In this document: positions 35,981 through 46,843 of the stretch, in pieces
How positions within the stretch are numbered: the first letter of the stretch is position 1
Layout of the letters: every line of letters begins with the position of its first letter
Assembly: GCA_964482495.1 (NCBI GenBank)
Contig: CAYZXS010000017.1
Span: forward strand, 1 to 64,000
Direction of reading: 5' to 3'
From: J029 sp964482495
Lineage (GTDB): Bacteria > Planctomycetota > UBA1135
Length of the DNA: 64,000 nt
Notes under the pieces: generated by a model
Databases searched by the model: none
Told to the model about the DNA's origin: nothing
The model's input: only the letters and a program-made list of their open reading frames with translations
Translations under genes and position numbers: made by a program

Positions 35981-36883
35981 ATGATAGGACTCGGTCGCAA
36001 CACGTGGACGCGCGGGCATTGCGCTCTTTTCCGGGCCTTGTTGGGCGCGGTGATGCTCGGGGCGGGCGCGCGGCTGCTGCTGAACTCCCCCGCAGACCTG
36101 ACGGCGCTGTCGGGCGCGCTGGCGAGCCTCGGCGCGGCGCTGCTGCTGGTCGGGCGCTGGCAACGTCAAGCGGCGGTCGGCCTCGGCGGCATCTGGCTGG
36201 CCCTGGCCACCTTCCTCGAGGCCGGAGAGGGCGCGGGGCTGCTGGCGCTGGTCTTCCTCCTGTTCCGCCACGCCGCCGCGCCGCCGCCCGCCGGCATCGC
36301 CGGCCTCGGCTGGCGCCCGAAGGCCGCGACCCTGGTCCTCACCCGCGCGGTCCTGCTGGCGCTGCTGATCGTCAAGGCCGGCACCGGAGCGTGGCTGCCC
36401 TCCTCCCTCGACCTCGCCGGCGCGGCGCTGCTGATCCTCGCCGCCGCGGAGCCCGGCTGGGTTCCGGCGCGCCGGGCGGCCGGGGCCGAGCGCGTCTTCT
36501 ACGACGGCGGCTGCGGCCTTTGCCACCGCAGCGTGCTGTTCCTGCTCCAGGAGGACCGCGCTGAAGCCCTGCGCTTCGCCCCCCTCGGCGGCGAGACCTT
36601 CCGGCGGCTGGTCCCACCCGAGCTGGCGGCCACGCTGCCGGACAGCCTCGTCGTCATCCGCGACGACGGCGCGCCGCTGGCACGCGCCGCGGCGGTGGTG
36701 CATCTGTGCGGCCGCCTCGGCGGCGCCTGGCGGCCGCTCGGTTTCCTGCTGCGCCTGCTCCCCCGCCGCCTCGCCGACTGGGGCTACGACCGCGTCGCCT
36801 CCGCGCGCAGCCGGCTCTTCGCCCGACCCCGGTCCGCCTGCCCGATGATCCCCCCGGAGCTGCGCTGGCGCTTCGAGGGTTGA
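35981..36883 (+). CDS. Membrane protein with C-terminal DCC (DUF393) thiol-disulfide domain
   Basis: The 300-residue protein has several hydrophobic N-terminal segments (LLGAVMLGAGARLLL, ALASLGAALLLVG, GLLALVFLLF, LVLTRAVLLALLIVKAG, LAGAALLILAAA), giving four or five membrane helices. The C-terminal 130 residues are a DCC-family domain opening with VFYDGGCGLCHRSVLFLL (C178 and C181, the DGxCxxC motif) and containing DSLVVIRDDG and an RPLGFLLRLLPRRLADWGYDRVA end. This family is predicted to be thiol-disulfide active, but its substrates are not known. Alternative ATG starts at 35930 and 35963 exist; 35981 precedes the first membrane helix most naturally. It is divergent from the VOC gene. Confidence 0.75.
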   Translation: MIGLGRNTWTRGHCALFRALLGAVMLGAGARLLLNSPADLTALSGALASLGAALLLVGRWQRQAAVGLGGIWLALATFLEAGEGAGLLALVFLLFRHAAAPPPAGIAGLGWRPKAATLVLTRAVLLALLIVKAGTGAWLPSSLDLAGAALLILAAAEPGWVPARRAAGAERVFYDGGCGLCHRSVLFLLQEDRAEALRFAPLGGETFRRLVPPELAATLPDSLVVIRDDGAPLARAAAVVHLCGRLGGAWRPLGFLLRLLPRRLADWGYDRVASARSRLFARPRSACPMIPPELRWRFEG

Positions 36884-36891
36884 GGCGCGTC

Positions 36892-38109
36892 TCAGTCGCG
36901 GAACTCCAGCGCGGAGAGCTGGAGCTTGCCGCCTTCATCCTCCCGATAGAGGAGGCGGAGCCTCGCGTGACAGGCGCCGTCAAGATCGAGGAGGTTCAGC
37001 CAGACCTCCTGCCGGCCCGCGGCGCCGACGGCTCCCGCCGCCGGAGGAGCAGAAGGCAATCTGCATTCCCACTGACGGTGTCCTCGCGCCACCGCGAGCA
37101 AGCGCCGGCTCATCTGGTCGAGGCTCTGTCTCCAATCGGACGTCTCCATCTCCACCGCGAGGCTTTCGTCCGCGAAGGAGGCCAGGCCTTCCTGAGCCGC
37201 GTCGAGGATCTCCTCCCACTCCGCCGGTGACACGCCCACCCCGCCATCAGGCGCTCTCCCCAGCCCCAGGATCCGCCCCGACCAGGAGTGGACGACGGAA
37301 CCGGCGAAGCGGCGCAGCGCGGGCAGCGGTAGCTCCCGCTCGACCAGATTCGTCCAGAACAGGCTGCTCTCCTGGTCGTCGACGAGGACGATGTCGAGCT
37401 CCCTTGCCCCCTGGGCGGCGAGGCCGACCAGGGCGTCGTCCAGATACCGGGTCGACACACCGGACGCGGCGCGGAGCACCGGCCGAGCGCCTTGCTCCAC
37501 GGCGGCCAGCCACTCCTGGATTGCCTCTGCGACGGTCGGGGCCGACCGGCGGTCCTCCCGGCGCCACTCCGAGATCGTGGCGGGCCAGCCCCGGTCCACC
37601 CAGGCGAACACGAACCAGCGCGCATCCACGACGTTGCTCCACACCGAGAGGGACGCCACGTCAGCCGCCTCGTCCGTCGGTGGCGTTTCGGGAGCCAGGC
37701 GGAGGCGCAGCAATTCGGGCTCGCCAGGGCGGACGACCCAGTCGACGGCCGATGGGGCGGAATCCCCCGGGTGATCGAGGAAGCCGTGGACCACCCTCCA
37801 GCTCATCCCGTGCTCGGTGAGCAGCAGGGGTACCCCCGTGGCTCCGGCGCCGGCGAGCTGGTCCATCACTTCGCCGAGCGGGACATAGTGGCCCCGCTTC
37901 CTGGGGTAGTCGTGGATCAGAAAGCGGCGCAAGCCCGTCGTGCCGACGCCAGCGTGGAGGGTCGTGGCGTGCTCCCGGTCCACCCAGTACCAGCCCCGAT
38001 CGGGTTCGGCCTCCAGGAGCTCGAGCGGCAGTCCCGGCGGGAGGACCGATTCCGGAGGCGGCGCGCAGGCCGCGGCTGCCATCAGGAGAGTGAGTCCGCA
38101 TATCCTCAT
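36892..38109 (-). CDS. Hypothetical lipoprotein (405 aa)
   Basis: The product starts with a lipobox signal (MRICGLTLLMAAAAC, Cys 15). The mature part has no family I recognise. It contains RRFLIHDYPRKRGHYVPLGEVMDQL, a stretch resembling repeated ExbD/TolR-like or substrate-binding folds (ARELDIVLVDDQESSLFWTNLVE, VSTRYLDDALVGLAAQG), and a helical region near the end (WEEILDAAQEGLASFADES). Two similar halves, each preceded by a domain of about 150 residues, are possible but not certain. Codon use is a little less GC-rich than in the neighbours. It converges on the DCC gene with 8 nt between stops. Confidence 0.65.
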   Translation of the reverse strand: MRICGLTLLMAAAACAPPPESVLPPGLPLELLEAEPDRGWYWVDREHATTLHAGVGTTGLRRFLIHDYPRKRGHYVPLGEVMDQLAGAGATGVPLLLTEHGMSWRVVHGFLDHPGDSAPSAVDWVVRPGEPELLRLRLAPETPPTDEAADVASLSVWSNVVDARWFVFAWVDRGWPATISEWRREDRRSAPTVAEAIQEWLAAVEQGARPVLRAASGVSTRYLDDALVGLAAQGARELDIVLVDDQESSLFWTNLVERELPLPALRRFAGSVVHSWSGRILGLGRAPDGGVGVSPAEWEEILDAAQEGLASFADESLAVEMETSDWRQSLDQMSRRLLAVARGHRQWECRLPSAPPAAGAVGAAGRQEVWLNLLDLDGACHARLRLLYREDEGGKLQLSALEFRD

Positions 38110-38116
38110 CTGCCGC

Positions 38117-38122
38117 AGTTTA
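38117..38122 (-). promoter_or_regulatory. TAAACT -10-like hexamer, hypothetical lipoprotein gene
   Basis: TAAACT ends 7 nt before the ATG at 38109 with no Shine-Dalgarno sequence between. Confidence 0.4.
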
Positions 38123-38263
38123 GGCGCCTTCCGAGGTGGCAGCGCTCGAGCAGGACCCCACGGCGCCCCAGTCCAGGGTGCCGCTGGGGGTGAGCACCGA
38201 GGGGAGGACCAGAAAGGGCGTCGATGGCAGCCCGGTCGGGGTCCCTGGCCTGGCGGTCCAGAA

Positions 38264-38269
38264 TATGAT
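38264..38269 (+). promoter_or_regulatory. TATGAT -10-like hexamer, DUF1080 gene
   Basis: TATGAT matches 5 of 6 bases of the TATAAT consensus and ends 7 nt before the ATG at 38277; no Shine-Dalgarno sequence is present. Confidence 0.45.
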
Positions 38270-38276
38270 CCCCGGC

Positions 38277-39614
38277 ATGAGACTCCTGGCGCCCTTCGCC
38301 CTCTTGCTGCTCGCCGCCTGCGGCTCCCCCGGTCACGCCGACACGGCCCAGTCGCCCGCCGACGCCGACGGCTTCGTGCCGCTGTTCAACGGCACCGACC
38401 TCGACGGCTGGGCGCCGGTGAACTGCGACGACAGCACCTGGACCGTGCGGGACGGCATGATCATCTGCAGCGGCGTTCCCACCGGCGAGCTGCGCACCGA
38501 GCGCATGTACGAGAACTTCGTCGTCGAGCTCGAGTGGCGGCACATGCAGCCGAAGGGCAACGCCGGCTTCTTCGTCTGGTCCGACCCGCTGCCGGCGCGC
38601 GGCCAGCCCTTCACGCGCGCGGTCGAGGTGCAGGTGCTCGACGGCCGCGAGACGCCGAACTACACCAGCCACGGCGACGTCTTCCCGATCCACGGCGCCG
38701 TGATGACCCCCGACCGCCCGCACCCCGGCGGCTGGGCGCGCTGCCTGCCGAGCGAGAAGCGCGCCGAGCCCTCGCCGGAGTGGAACCACTACCGCGTCAC
38801 CTGCGTCGACGGCACGCTCAAGCTCGAGGTCAACGGCGCCGAGGTCAGCGGCGGCTACGACATCGACCCGCGCAAGGGCTACCTGTGCCTGGAGTCGGAG
38901 GGTTCGGAGGTGCACTTCCGCAACCTCCGCATCAAGGAGCTGCCGCCGAGCGCGGGGCCGCTGCACTCCGGCAACGTCGCCGACAAGGCGGTCGGCTTCC
39001 GCAGCCTCTACAACGGCGTCGACCTCGACGGCTGGGTGGTCGGCGAGGGAGAGGAGGGCCACTGGACCGCCCAGGATTGGCGGCTGGCCTACGACGGCCA
39101 GGGCGGCCACCTGTGGAGCGAGGAGGAGTTCGGCGACTTCGAGCTGATTGCCGACTGGCGCTGGACCGGCGAGGCGGTCGACGCCGCGCGGCCGGTGATC
39201 CTGGCCGACGGCAGCGTCCAGCACGAGGGCGGCAAGCCGGTGCAGGCGGCGGTGAAGGACGCCGGCGACAGCGGCATCTACCTGCGCGGCTCGTCCAAGT
39301 CGCAGGTGAACATCTGGTGCTGGCCGGTCGGCTCGGGGGAGGTGTGGGGCTACCGCACCGACGCCAGCATGCCCGCCGAGGTGCGCGCCGCCTGCACGCC
39401 GAAGGTGGCGGCCGACGCCCCGGTCGGCCAATGGAACCGCTTCCTGATCCGCATGGTCGGCGACCGCCTGACGGTCGACTTGAACGGCGAGCGCGTGATC
39501 GACCAGGCCCAACTCCCGGGCGTCGCCGCGCGCGGCCCGATCGCGCTGCAGCACCACGGCCACCCGATCGAGTTCGCCAACCTCTTCGTCCGCGAGCTGG
39601 ACGCCGCCCGCTGA
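38277..39614 (+). CDS. Lipoprotein with two DUF1080 (3-keto-disaccharide hydrolase) domains
   Basis: The 445-residue protein has a lipobox signal (LLAPFALLLLAAC, Cys 15) and two tandem DUF1080 domains. The first (about residues 33-220) opens FVPLFNGTDLDGWAPVNCD and includes FVVELEWRHMQPKGNAGFFVW and VEVQVLDG. The second (about 240-445) opens GFRSLYNGVDLDGWVVGEG and includes FELIADWRW, GDSGIYLRGSSKSQVNIWCW and VNGE-type strand LTVDLNGERVIDQAQLPG. This family is abundant in Planctomycetota and has members acting on 3-keto-glycosides; many others are uncharacterised. It likely acts on oligosaccharides at the cell surface. The lipid-anchor segment resembles that of the fucosidase at 52948 (SCGAPGHA / ACGSPGHA). 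The next two genes follow closely. Confidence 0.88.
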   Translation: MRLLAPFALLLLAACGSPGHADTAQSPADADGFVPLFNGTDLDGWAPVNCDDSTWTVRDGMIICSGVPTGELRTERMYENFVVELEWRHMQPKGNAGFFVWSDPLPARGQPFTRAVEVQVLDGRETPNYTSHGDVFPIHGAVMTPDRPHPGGWARCLPSEKRAEPSPEWNHYRVTCVDGTLKLEVNGAEVSGGYDIDPRKGYLCLESEGSEVHFRNLRIKELPPSAGPLHSGNVADKAVGFRSLYNGVDLDGWVVGEGEEGHWTAQDWRLAYDGQGGHLWSEEEFGDFELIADWRWTGEAVDAARPVILADGSVQHEGGKPVQAAVKDAGDSGIYLRGSSKSQVNIWCWPVGSGEVWGYRTDASMPAEVRAACTPKVAADAPVGQWNRFLIRMVGDRLTVDLNGERVIDQAQLPGVAARGPIALQHHGHPIEFANLFVRELDAAR

Positions 39615-39622
39615 GCCCTGCC

Positions 39623-39997
39623 ATGCCGGCACGCACTGCGAACGACTTCCCCGCCGCCTTCGAGGCCCTGAAGAAGATCCTGTGCCGCCATCGGCGCTCG
39701 CTGGTGGTGGCGAAGGACGAGCCCGGCGACTTCCTGCTCGTCACCACCAAGGAGGACCACCGCGGCCAGCCGATGTACTTCGGCGGCGTAACGATCCGCA
39801 AGAGCTACGTCTCCTTCCACCTGATGCCGGTCTACGTCGAGCCGCAGCTGCTCGACGGGGTCAGCCCCGGCCTGAAGAAGCGCATGCAGGGCAAGTCCTG
39901 CTTCAACTTCAAGCAGGTGGAGCCCGAGTTCTTCGACGAGCTGAAGCCGCTCGTGGCGAAGGGGCTGCAGCACTTCCGCGAGGTCGGCCTGGCCTGA
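39623..39997 (+). CDS. Conserved hypothetical protein (124 aa), possible DUF1801-like fold
   Basis: The compact cytoplasmic protein has well-formed alpha/beta blocks: DFPAAFEALKKILCRH, SLVVAKDEPGDFLLVTTK, MYFGGVTIRKSYVSFHLMPVY, LKKRMQGKSCFNFK and PEFFDELKPLVAKGLQHF. The motif YVSFHLMPVY with a following KKRMQGKSCFNF looks conserved, and I believe it belongs to a widespread uncharacterised family, perhaps related to the iron-chaperone-like YdhG/DUF1801 fold. No function can be given. It starts 8 nt after the DUF1080 gene and its stop overlaps the start of the nitrilase gene (TGATG). Confidence 0.75.
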   Translation: MPARTANDFPAAFEALKKILCRHRRSLVVAKDEPGDFLLVTTKEDHRGQPMYFGGVTIRKSYVSFHLMPVYVEPQLLDGVSPGLKKRMQGKSCFNFKQVEPEFFDELKPLVAKGLQHFREVGLA

Positions 39998-40878
39998 TGC
40001 GCCGCGCCTGGCCCCCGCGCGCGCCGCTCGGCTTCGCCGCCGCGGCCCTCGCTCTCGGCGCCTGCGCCGCCCCTGCGGACCCGGCCGACGACGGCGGTCC
40101 CGGCGCCGCGGACCCCGCGGTCATCCGGGTGGCGATCGGCCAGACCGTCTGCATCGACGGCGACCGCGAGGGCAACCTGCGGCGCATCGCCTACGCCGTC
40201 GAGCAGGCGGCCGCCGACGGCGCCCAGCTGGCCTGCTTCCCCGAGACGGCGGTGCTCGGCTGGGTCAACCCCGCCGCGCACGAGCTGGCCGACCCGGTCC
40301 CCGGCCCCACCACCGACCGCCTGGCCGCGCTCGCCCGCGCGCACGGCCTGATGCTCGTCGTCGGCCTGGCCGAGCGCGACGGCGACCGGCTCTACGACGC
40401 CGCGGTGCTCATCGGCGCCGACGGCGCCATCCTCGCCAAGCACCGCAAGGTCAACGTGCTCGAGGAGCTGATGACGCCGCCCTACGCCTGCGGCGCGGCC
40501 GAGGCGCCGACCGTCACTGACACGCCGCTGGGCCGCATCGGCCTGCTGATCTGCGCCGACGTCTTCCAGGCCGAGCTGCCCGAGGCGCTGGCCGCGGCCG
40601 AGCCCGACCTGGTGGTGGTCCCCTTCGGCTGGGCCGCCGACCGCGGCGACTGGCCGCAGCACGCCGACAGCCTGCACGCCTGGATCTCCCACACCGCGAA
40701 TTCCACCGGCGCCCCGGTGATCGGCCCCAACCTGGTCGGCGCCATCAGCTCGGGGCCGTGGACCGGCAAGACCTACGGCGGCCGCAGCGCCGCCGCAGCC
40801 GCCAACGGCGACCTGCTCGGCGAGCTGCGCGACCGGGCCGCGGACGTGCGCGTGTTCGAGCTCAGGCGGAGGGAATGA
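39997..40878 (+). CDS. Exported carbon-nitrogen hydrolase (nitrilase superfamily)
   Basis: The 293-residue protein has a lipobox-like signal (FAAAALALGAC, Cys 23) and then a nitrilase-fold domain. The catalytic triad is visible: E83 in CFPETAVLGW, K151 in KHRKVNVLEE and C186 in LLICADVF. Overall length after the signal (about 265 residues) is normal. It should hydrolyse an amide or nitrile, but the substrate is not evident; most homologues are cytoplasmic amidases, so a lipoprotein form is unusual. Its ATG overlaps the preceding stop codon (TGATG), so it is co-translated with the 124-residue protein and the DUF1080 gene. Confidence 0.85.
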   Translation: MRRAWPPRAPLGFAAAALALGACAAPADPADDGGPGAADPAVIRVAIGQTVCIDGDREGNLRRIAYAVEQAAADGAQLACFPETAVLGWVNPAAHELADPVPGPTTDRLAALARAHGLMLVVGLAERDGDRLYDAAVLIGADGAILAKHRKVNVLEELMTPPYACGAAEAPTVTDTPLGRIGLLICADVFQAELPEALAAAEPDLVVVPFGWAADRGDWPQHADSLHAWISHTANSTGAPVIGPNLVGAISSGPWTGKTYGGRSAAAAANGDLLGELRDRAADVRVFELRRRE

Positions 40879-40897
40879 ACCTCCGCCCCCGCCGGCC

Positions 40898-41010
40898 TCG
40901 ACGTCTGGTGCCAGATTGGCACCAAGGTCGGATTCCTGGCGAATGAGCCTCCCTGGCGAGGCCTCCGGCCGGCGCTCTGCGATTGGTGCCAAAGTGGCAC
41001 CAGACGTCGA
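40898..41010. repeat. Pair of hairpin repeats in inverted orientation (MITE/REP-like)
   Basis: Two 28-nt arms (40898-40925 and 40983-41010) are inverted copies of each other with 2-3 mismatches and are separated by 57 nt. Each arm is itself a hairpin of the form TGGTGCCA-N3-TGGCACCA, flanked outward by TCGACGTC. No ORF is contained. The nested symmetry is typical of non-autonomous mobile or REP elements. Confidence 0.6.
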
Positions 41011-41029
41011 GTGTCCAGACAAGACGGCT

Positions 41030-41068
41030 CGGGATCGGACGATGTGACGGCGCCCTGATCCGATCCCG
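41030..41068. terminator. 10-bp hairpin between convergent genes
   Basis: CGGGATCGGA and TCCGATCCCG form a perfect 10-bp stem with a 19-nt loop, between the nitrilase gene (+) and the B3/B4-domain gene (-). No T-tract follows, so the terminator role is tentative. Confidence 0.4.
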
Positions 41069-41085
41069 CCGGCCCGGTCGGCGGC

Positions 41086-41745
41086 TCAGCGCTCTGAGAC
41101 GGCGGTCCAGCGAACCGTGGCGCCGGCCGCGATGGCCAGCTCGCGCAGGGCGGCGTCGGCGGCGGCGGGGTCGACGGTGCCCGCGGGCAAGTAGCTGACC
41201 AAGGTGGCGCGGCGAGTGTCGGCTTCGATGCCGACGCGGGTGGTGCCGGTGATCGGGGTGTCGGCGGGGCCGCGTTGGTCGACCAGGAGCGGCCGGCCTT
41301 CGAGGCCGAAGTCGCCGCCGCGCAGGGACTCGTAGCTCTCCCCGGGCGCGCCGGCGCGCCAGACGAAGGGCGCCTCGAAGCTGCCCCCGCGCATGACGCA
41401 GCAGGGGCAGAGCAGCGCCATCGACAGGGCGTTGTTGAGGTCGACCAACGGGTGGATGGCCGGCATGGCGTCGCCCTTGAGCAGGCGCCGCGCCAGCGCC
41501 TCGGAGGCCGGGCGGTAGCGGGTCGGATCGGTCCCGGCGGCCCGGAAGAGCTTGCGCAGCTCCCCCACCGCCGGCTGTTCGGTCAGCTTGCCGGGGGCGA
41601 CGCGGGACCGCAGCGACTCACCGGCGGCCTCCCGCAGCGCCGCCAGTGCCTCCGGGTCAGGGGATTCCGGCAGCTCGAGCTCGGCCCAGAACAGCGTCCA
41701 CCCCTCGAGCTCGTGGCGGACCTCGAAGGGAGGCTGAGTCTCCAT
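41086..41745 (-). CDS. B3/B4-domain protein (stand-alone phenylalanyl-tRNA synthetase beta-like domain)
   Basis: The 219-residue protein is an alpha/beta domain with the phrase HPLVDLNNALSMALLCPCCVMRGG, which matches the conserved centre of stand-alone B3/B4 domains, followed by GDFGLEGRPLLVDQRGPADTP and a C-terminal ATLVSYLPAGTVDPAAADAAL. Such proteins are related to the PheT B3/B4 domain and may edit or bind aminoacyl-tRNA, but are poorly characterised. Two adjacent cysteines (CPCC) in the motif are unusual. The gene follows boxB by 15 nt on the same strand and is probably the last gene of the box transcript, though no link to benzoate metabolism is known. Confidence 0.75.
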   Translation of the reverse strand: METQPPFEVRHELEGWTLFWAELELPESPDPEALAALREAAGESLRSRVAPGKLTEQPAVGELRKLFRAAGTDPTRYRPASEALARRLLKGDAMPAIHPLVDLNNALSMALLCPCCVMRGGSFEAPFVWRAGAPGESYESLRGGDFGLEGRPLLVDQRGPADTPITGTTRVGIEADTRRATLVSYLPAGTVDPAAADAALRELAIAAGATVRWTAVSER

Positions 41746-41760
41746 CACCGTCCCGGCCGC

Positions 41761-43176
<1,416 letters not shown>

Positions 43177-43198
43177 GGTCGCGGCGGTGGCTGGCGGA

Positions 43199-44863
<1,665 letters not shown>

Positions 44864-44872
44864 CGGACGAAC

Positions 44873-44878
44873 ATTCTA
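44873..44878 (-). promoter_or_regulatory. TAGAAT -10-like hexamer, boxC
   Basis: TAGAAT preceded by GC ends 9 nt before the boxC ATG at 44863. No Shine-Dalgarno sequence is present. Confidence 0.5.
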
Positions 44879-44915
44879 GCCCCGGCCGAGAAAGAGGCAG
44901 GATAAATCGCACATA

Positions 44916-44932
44916 TTGCATGGGCAGTGTAA
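44916..44932. promoter_or_regulatory. Candidate BoxR operator in the boxC-boxR intergenic region
   Basis: TTGCATGGGCAGTGTAA is an imperfect inverted repeat (TTGCA / TGTAA) in the only AT-rich part of this divergent 126-nt gap. BoxR of Azoarcus is known to bind TGCA-containing boxes. Here one TGCA half is present and the second is altered, so the assignment is tentative. Confidence 0.35.
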
Positions 44933-44989
44933 TTTATTTCCAACCTCGCCCCTCTCGCTTCCTACCTTAATCACAGGTAGGGAACAAAA

Positions 44990-45766
44990 ATGTCCCATTC
45001 TCATCCTCCCTCACGCCGACTCCTCGAGGCGCTGGCCCACAAGGCCCGGCAGACCCGTCACGCCCGAGGACTATCCCTCCAAGAGACCTCGGTGAAGGCT
45101 GGCTTCAGCCGTCGCTTCCTGGTCGAGATCGAAGCCGCCCGCGCCAACCCCTCGATCGGCAAGCTGGCCGCCCTGGCCGACGCGCTGTGCATGCCGCTGC
45201 GCGAGCTCTGCGACCTGCCCGGCCGCGGCGTGCCTTCGCACCGCATCGCCCTGATCGGCCTGCGCGGCGCCGGCAAGAGCACCATCGGCCTGCAGCTGGC
45301 CAATTCTCTGGAGATCCCCTTCTCCGAGCTCGACGACGTCATCCAGGAGCGCGCCGGCCTGACCGTGGCCGAGATCTTCGAGCTCCACGGCAGCGAGGGC
45401 TACCGCCGGCTCGAGACCGAGAGCCTGGAGGAGTGGCTGGCCCGCCACGGCAGCGGCGTGCTGGCCGTGCCCGGCGGCGTGGTCGCCTCGCCCTACACCT
45501 ACGAGCGCCTGCTCGGCTCCTGCCGCACGGTCTGGCTCCAGGCCTCGCCCGAGGAGCACATGGACCGCGTCGTCGCCCAGGGCGACCTGCGGCCGATGAG
45601 CAACCACCCCGAGGCGATGGATCGGCTGAAGACCCTGCTCACCGAGCGCACGCCGCAGTATCAGCGGGCCGAGATCAAGGTCTCGACCAGCGGCCGCGGC
45701 GCCAGCGAGGTGGTCGCCGAGCTGCGAGAACTGATCGAGGCGCCGGACAGGATGGCCCGGGCCTAG
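44990..45766 (+). CDS. boxR: BoxR-like benzoyl-CoA-responsive repressor (XRE HTH fused to shikimate-kinase-like domain)
   Basis: The 258-residue protein has an XRE helix-turn-helix (about residues 12-75: RQTRHARGLSLQETSVKAGFSRRFLVEIE) fused to a shikimate-kinase-like domain (about 84-250) with Walker A GLRGAGKST (90-98), SELDDVIQERAGLTVAEIF and VPGGVVAS. This fusion is the hallmark of BoxR/BzdR-type regulators, in which the kinase-like domain senses benzoyl-CoA. It lies divergent from boxC, as expected for a repressor of the box genes. The ATG has a good ribosome binding site (AGGTAGGG, 7 nt upstream), unlike many genes here. Confidence 0.92.
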   Translation: MSHSHPPSRRLLEALAHKARQTRHARGLSLQETSVKAGFSRRFLVEIEAARANPSIGKLAALADALCMPLRELCDLPGRGVPSHRIALIGLRGAGKSTIGLQLANSLEIPFSELDDVIQERAGLTVAEIFELHGSEGYRRLETESLEEWLARHGSGVLAVPGGVVASPYTYERLLGSCRTVWLQASPEEHMDRVVAQGDLRPMSNHPEAMDRLKTLLTERTPQYQRAEIKVSTSGRGASEVVAELRELIEAPDRMARA

Positions 45767-45786
45767 CCGGGGCCCTGCCCAGCCCT

Positions 45787-46362
45787 CTAGCCCCTCACCA
45801 GGGACAGGAACTCGCCGCGGGTCCGCGGGTCGTCGCGGAAGGCGCCGAGCAGGCATGAGGTCGTCGCCTTGCTCGACTGCTTGGCCACGCCGCGCATCAT
45901 CATGCACAGGTGGCTGGACTCGACCACGACCCCGACCCCGCTCGGCGCCAGCACCTGCTGCACCGCCTCGGCGATCTGGGTGGTCATGCGCTCCTGCACC
46001 TGCAGCCGCCGCGCGAACATCTCGACGATACGGGGCAGCTTGCTCAGGCCGATGACGCGGCCGGCGGGCAGGTAGGCGACGTGGGCCTTACCGTAGAAGG
46101 GCAGCATGTGGTGCTCGCACAGCGAGTAGAACTCGATGTCGCGCACCAGCACCATCTCCTTGGCGTCCTCGTGGAAGATCGCCTCATTGACGATCTCCTG
46201 CAGGTCCGCCTGGTAGCCGCTGGTGAGGTAGCTCAGGCTCCGCGACACCCGCCCGGGGGTGCGCAGCAGGCCTTCGCGCTTGGGGTCTTCGCCGAGTTGT
46301 TCGAGGAGGCTCTCGATCAGGAGTTCGGTCGTATCGCGGGTGCCGGTGTCGGTGTCGGTCAT
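45787..46362 (-). CDS. folE: GTP cyclohydrolase I (FolE)
   Basis: The 191-residue product is a normal-length FolE. Zinc ligands are seen in SLCEHHMLPFYGKAHVAYLP (Cys and the following His) and SSHLCMMMRGV (second Cys), and conserved GLSKLPRIVEMFARRLQVQERMT and TTSCLLGAF complete the enzyme. It converts GTP to dihydroneopterin triphosphate for folate, queuosine or tetrahydropterin synthesis. Its ATG overlaps the end of the PTPS/QueD gene by four bases (ATGA), so the two are translationally coupled and probably act in one pathway. Confidence 0.97.
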   Translation of the reverse strand: MTDTDTGTRDTTELLIESLLEQLGEDPKREGLLRTPGRVSRSLSYLTSGYQADLQEIVNEAIFHEDAKEMVLVRDIEFYSLCEHHMLPFYGKAHVAYLPAGRVIGLSKLPRIVEMFARRLQVQERMTTQIAEAVQQVLAPSGVGVVVESSHLCMMMRGVAKQSSKATTSCLLGAFRDDPRTRGEFLSLVRG

Positions 46363-46787
46363 GCGCGTCCGGGTTCATCGGCGAGCAGCAGCACGGCGTT
46401 GTCCCGGCTCTCCTGAAGCCGGATCCGCGCCAAGCGGACGCCCGGCGGCAGCTCCGCCGCGAGGATCCGCCAGAAGGCCGTCGCCAGGTTTTCGGAGGTC
46501 GGAATCACACCGGCGAGGAAGTCCACGTCGGTGTTGAGGTTCCGGTGGTCCACCTTCTCGATGATCCGCTCCCGCACGAGCTCGGCGAGGCGCGTCAGGT
46601 CCATGACCATGCCGCTGTCCGGATCCACCGGTCCCTCGACCTCCACGGTCAGCTCAAAATTGTGGCCGTGAAAATTGGGGCTGTGGCAAGCGCCGAAGGT
46701 GGCGTCATTCCAGTCCGCATCGAAGGCCTCGTTGCGCAGCCGAAAAGCAGCGCAGAACTCAGCCCGATGACAGATGGAGTGTCTCAA
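46359..46787 (-). CDS. 6-pyruvoyl-tetrahydropterin synthase/QueD family protein
   Basis: The 142-residue protein is of the COG0720 (PTPS/QueD) family: zinc histidines in ICHRAEF and FHGHNFELTVEVEG (H40, H42), a catalytic-cysteine motif GACHSPNFHGHN (C34), DLTRLAELVRERI, DHRNLN and the ending PTSENLATAFW with RLQESRDN. The cysteine is six residues before the first His (C-x5-HGH, also fitting CxxPxxHGH). That is the spacing I recall for PTPS-I or dual PTPS-I/III types rather than CxxxHGH of classical QueD. It should use the FolE product. The start appears to be TTG at 46787; a nearby ATG is out of frame. Confidence 0.88.
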   Translation of the reverse strand: MRHSICHRAEFCAAFRLRNEAFDADWNDATFGACHSPNFHGHNFELTVEVEGPVDPDSGMVMDLTRLAELVRERIIEKVDHRNLNTDVDFLAGVIPTSENLATAFWRILAAELPPGVRLARIRLQESRDNAVLLLADEPGRA

Positions 46788-46843
46788 GAGCTACTCATGG
46801 GTCGCCCCAGAGCAGAATTCTAGTCCGGAGACCACCTTCTGGG

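Noticed and set aside
38136..38276. Upstream extension of the DUF1080 gene from an in-frame ATG at 38136
   Set aside because: It would place 47 unrelated residues before an obvious lipobox signal peptide, and a good TATGAT hexamer lies just before the ATG at 38277.
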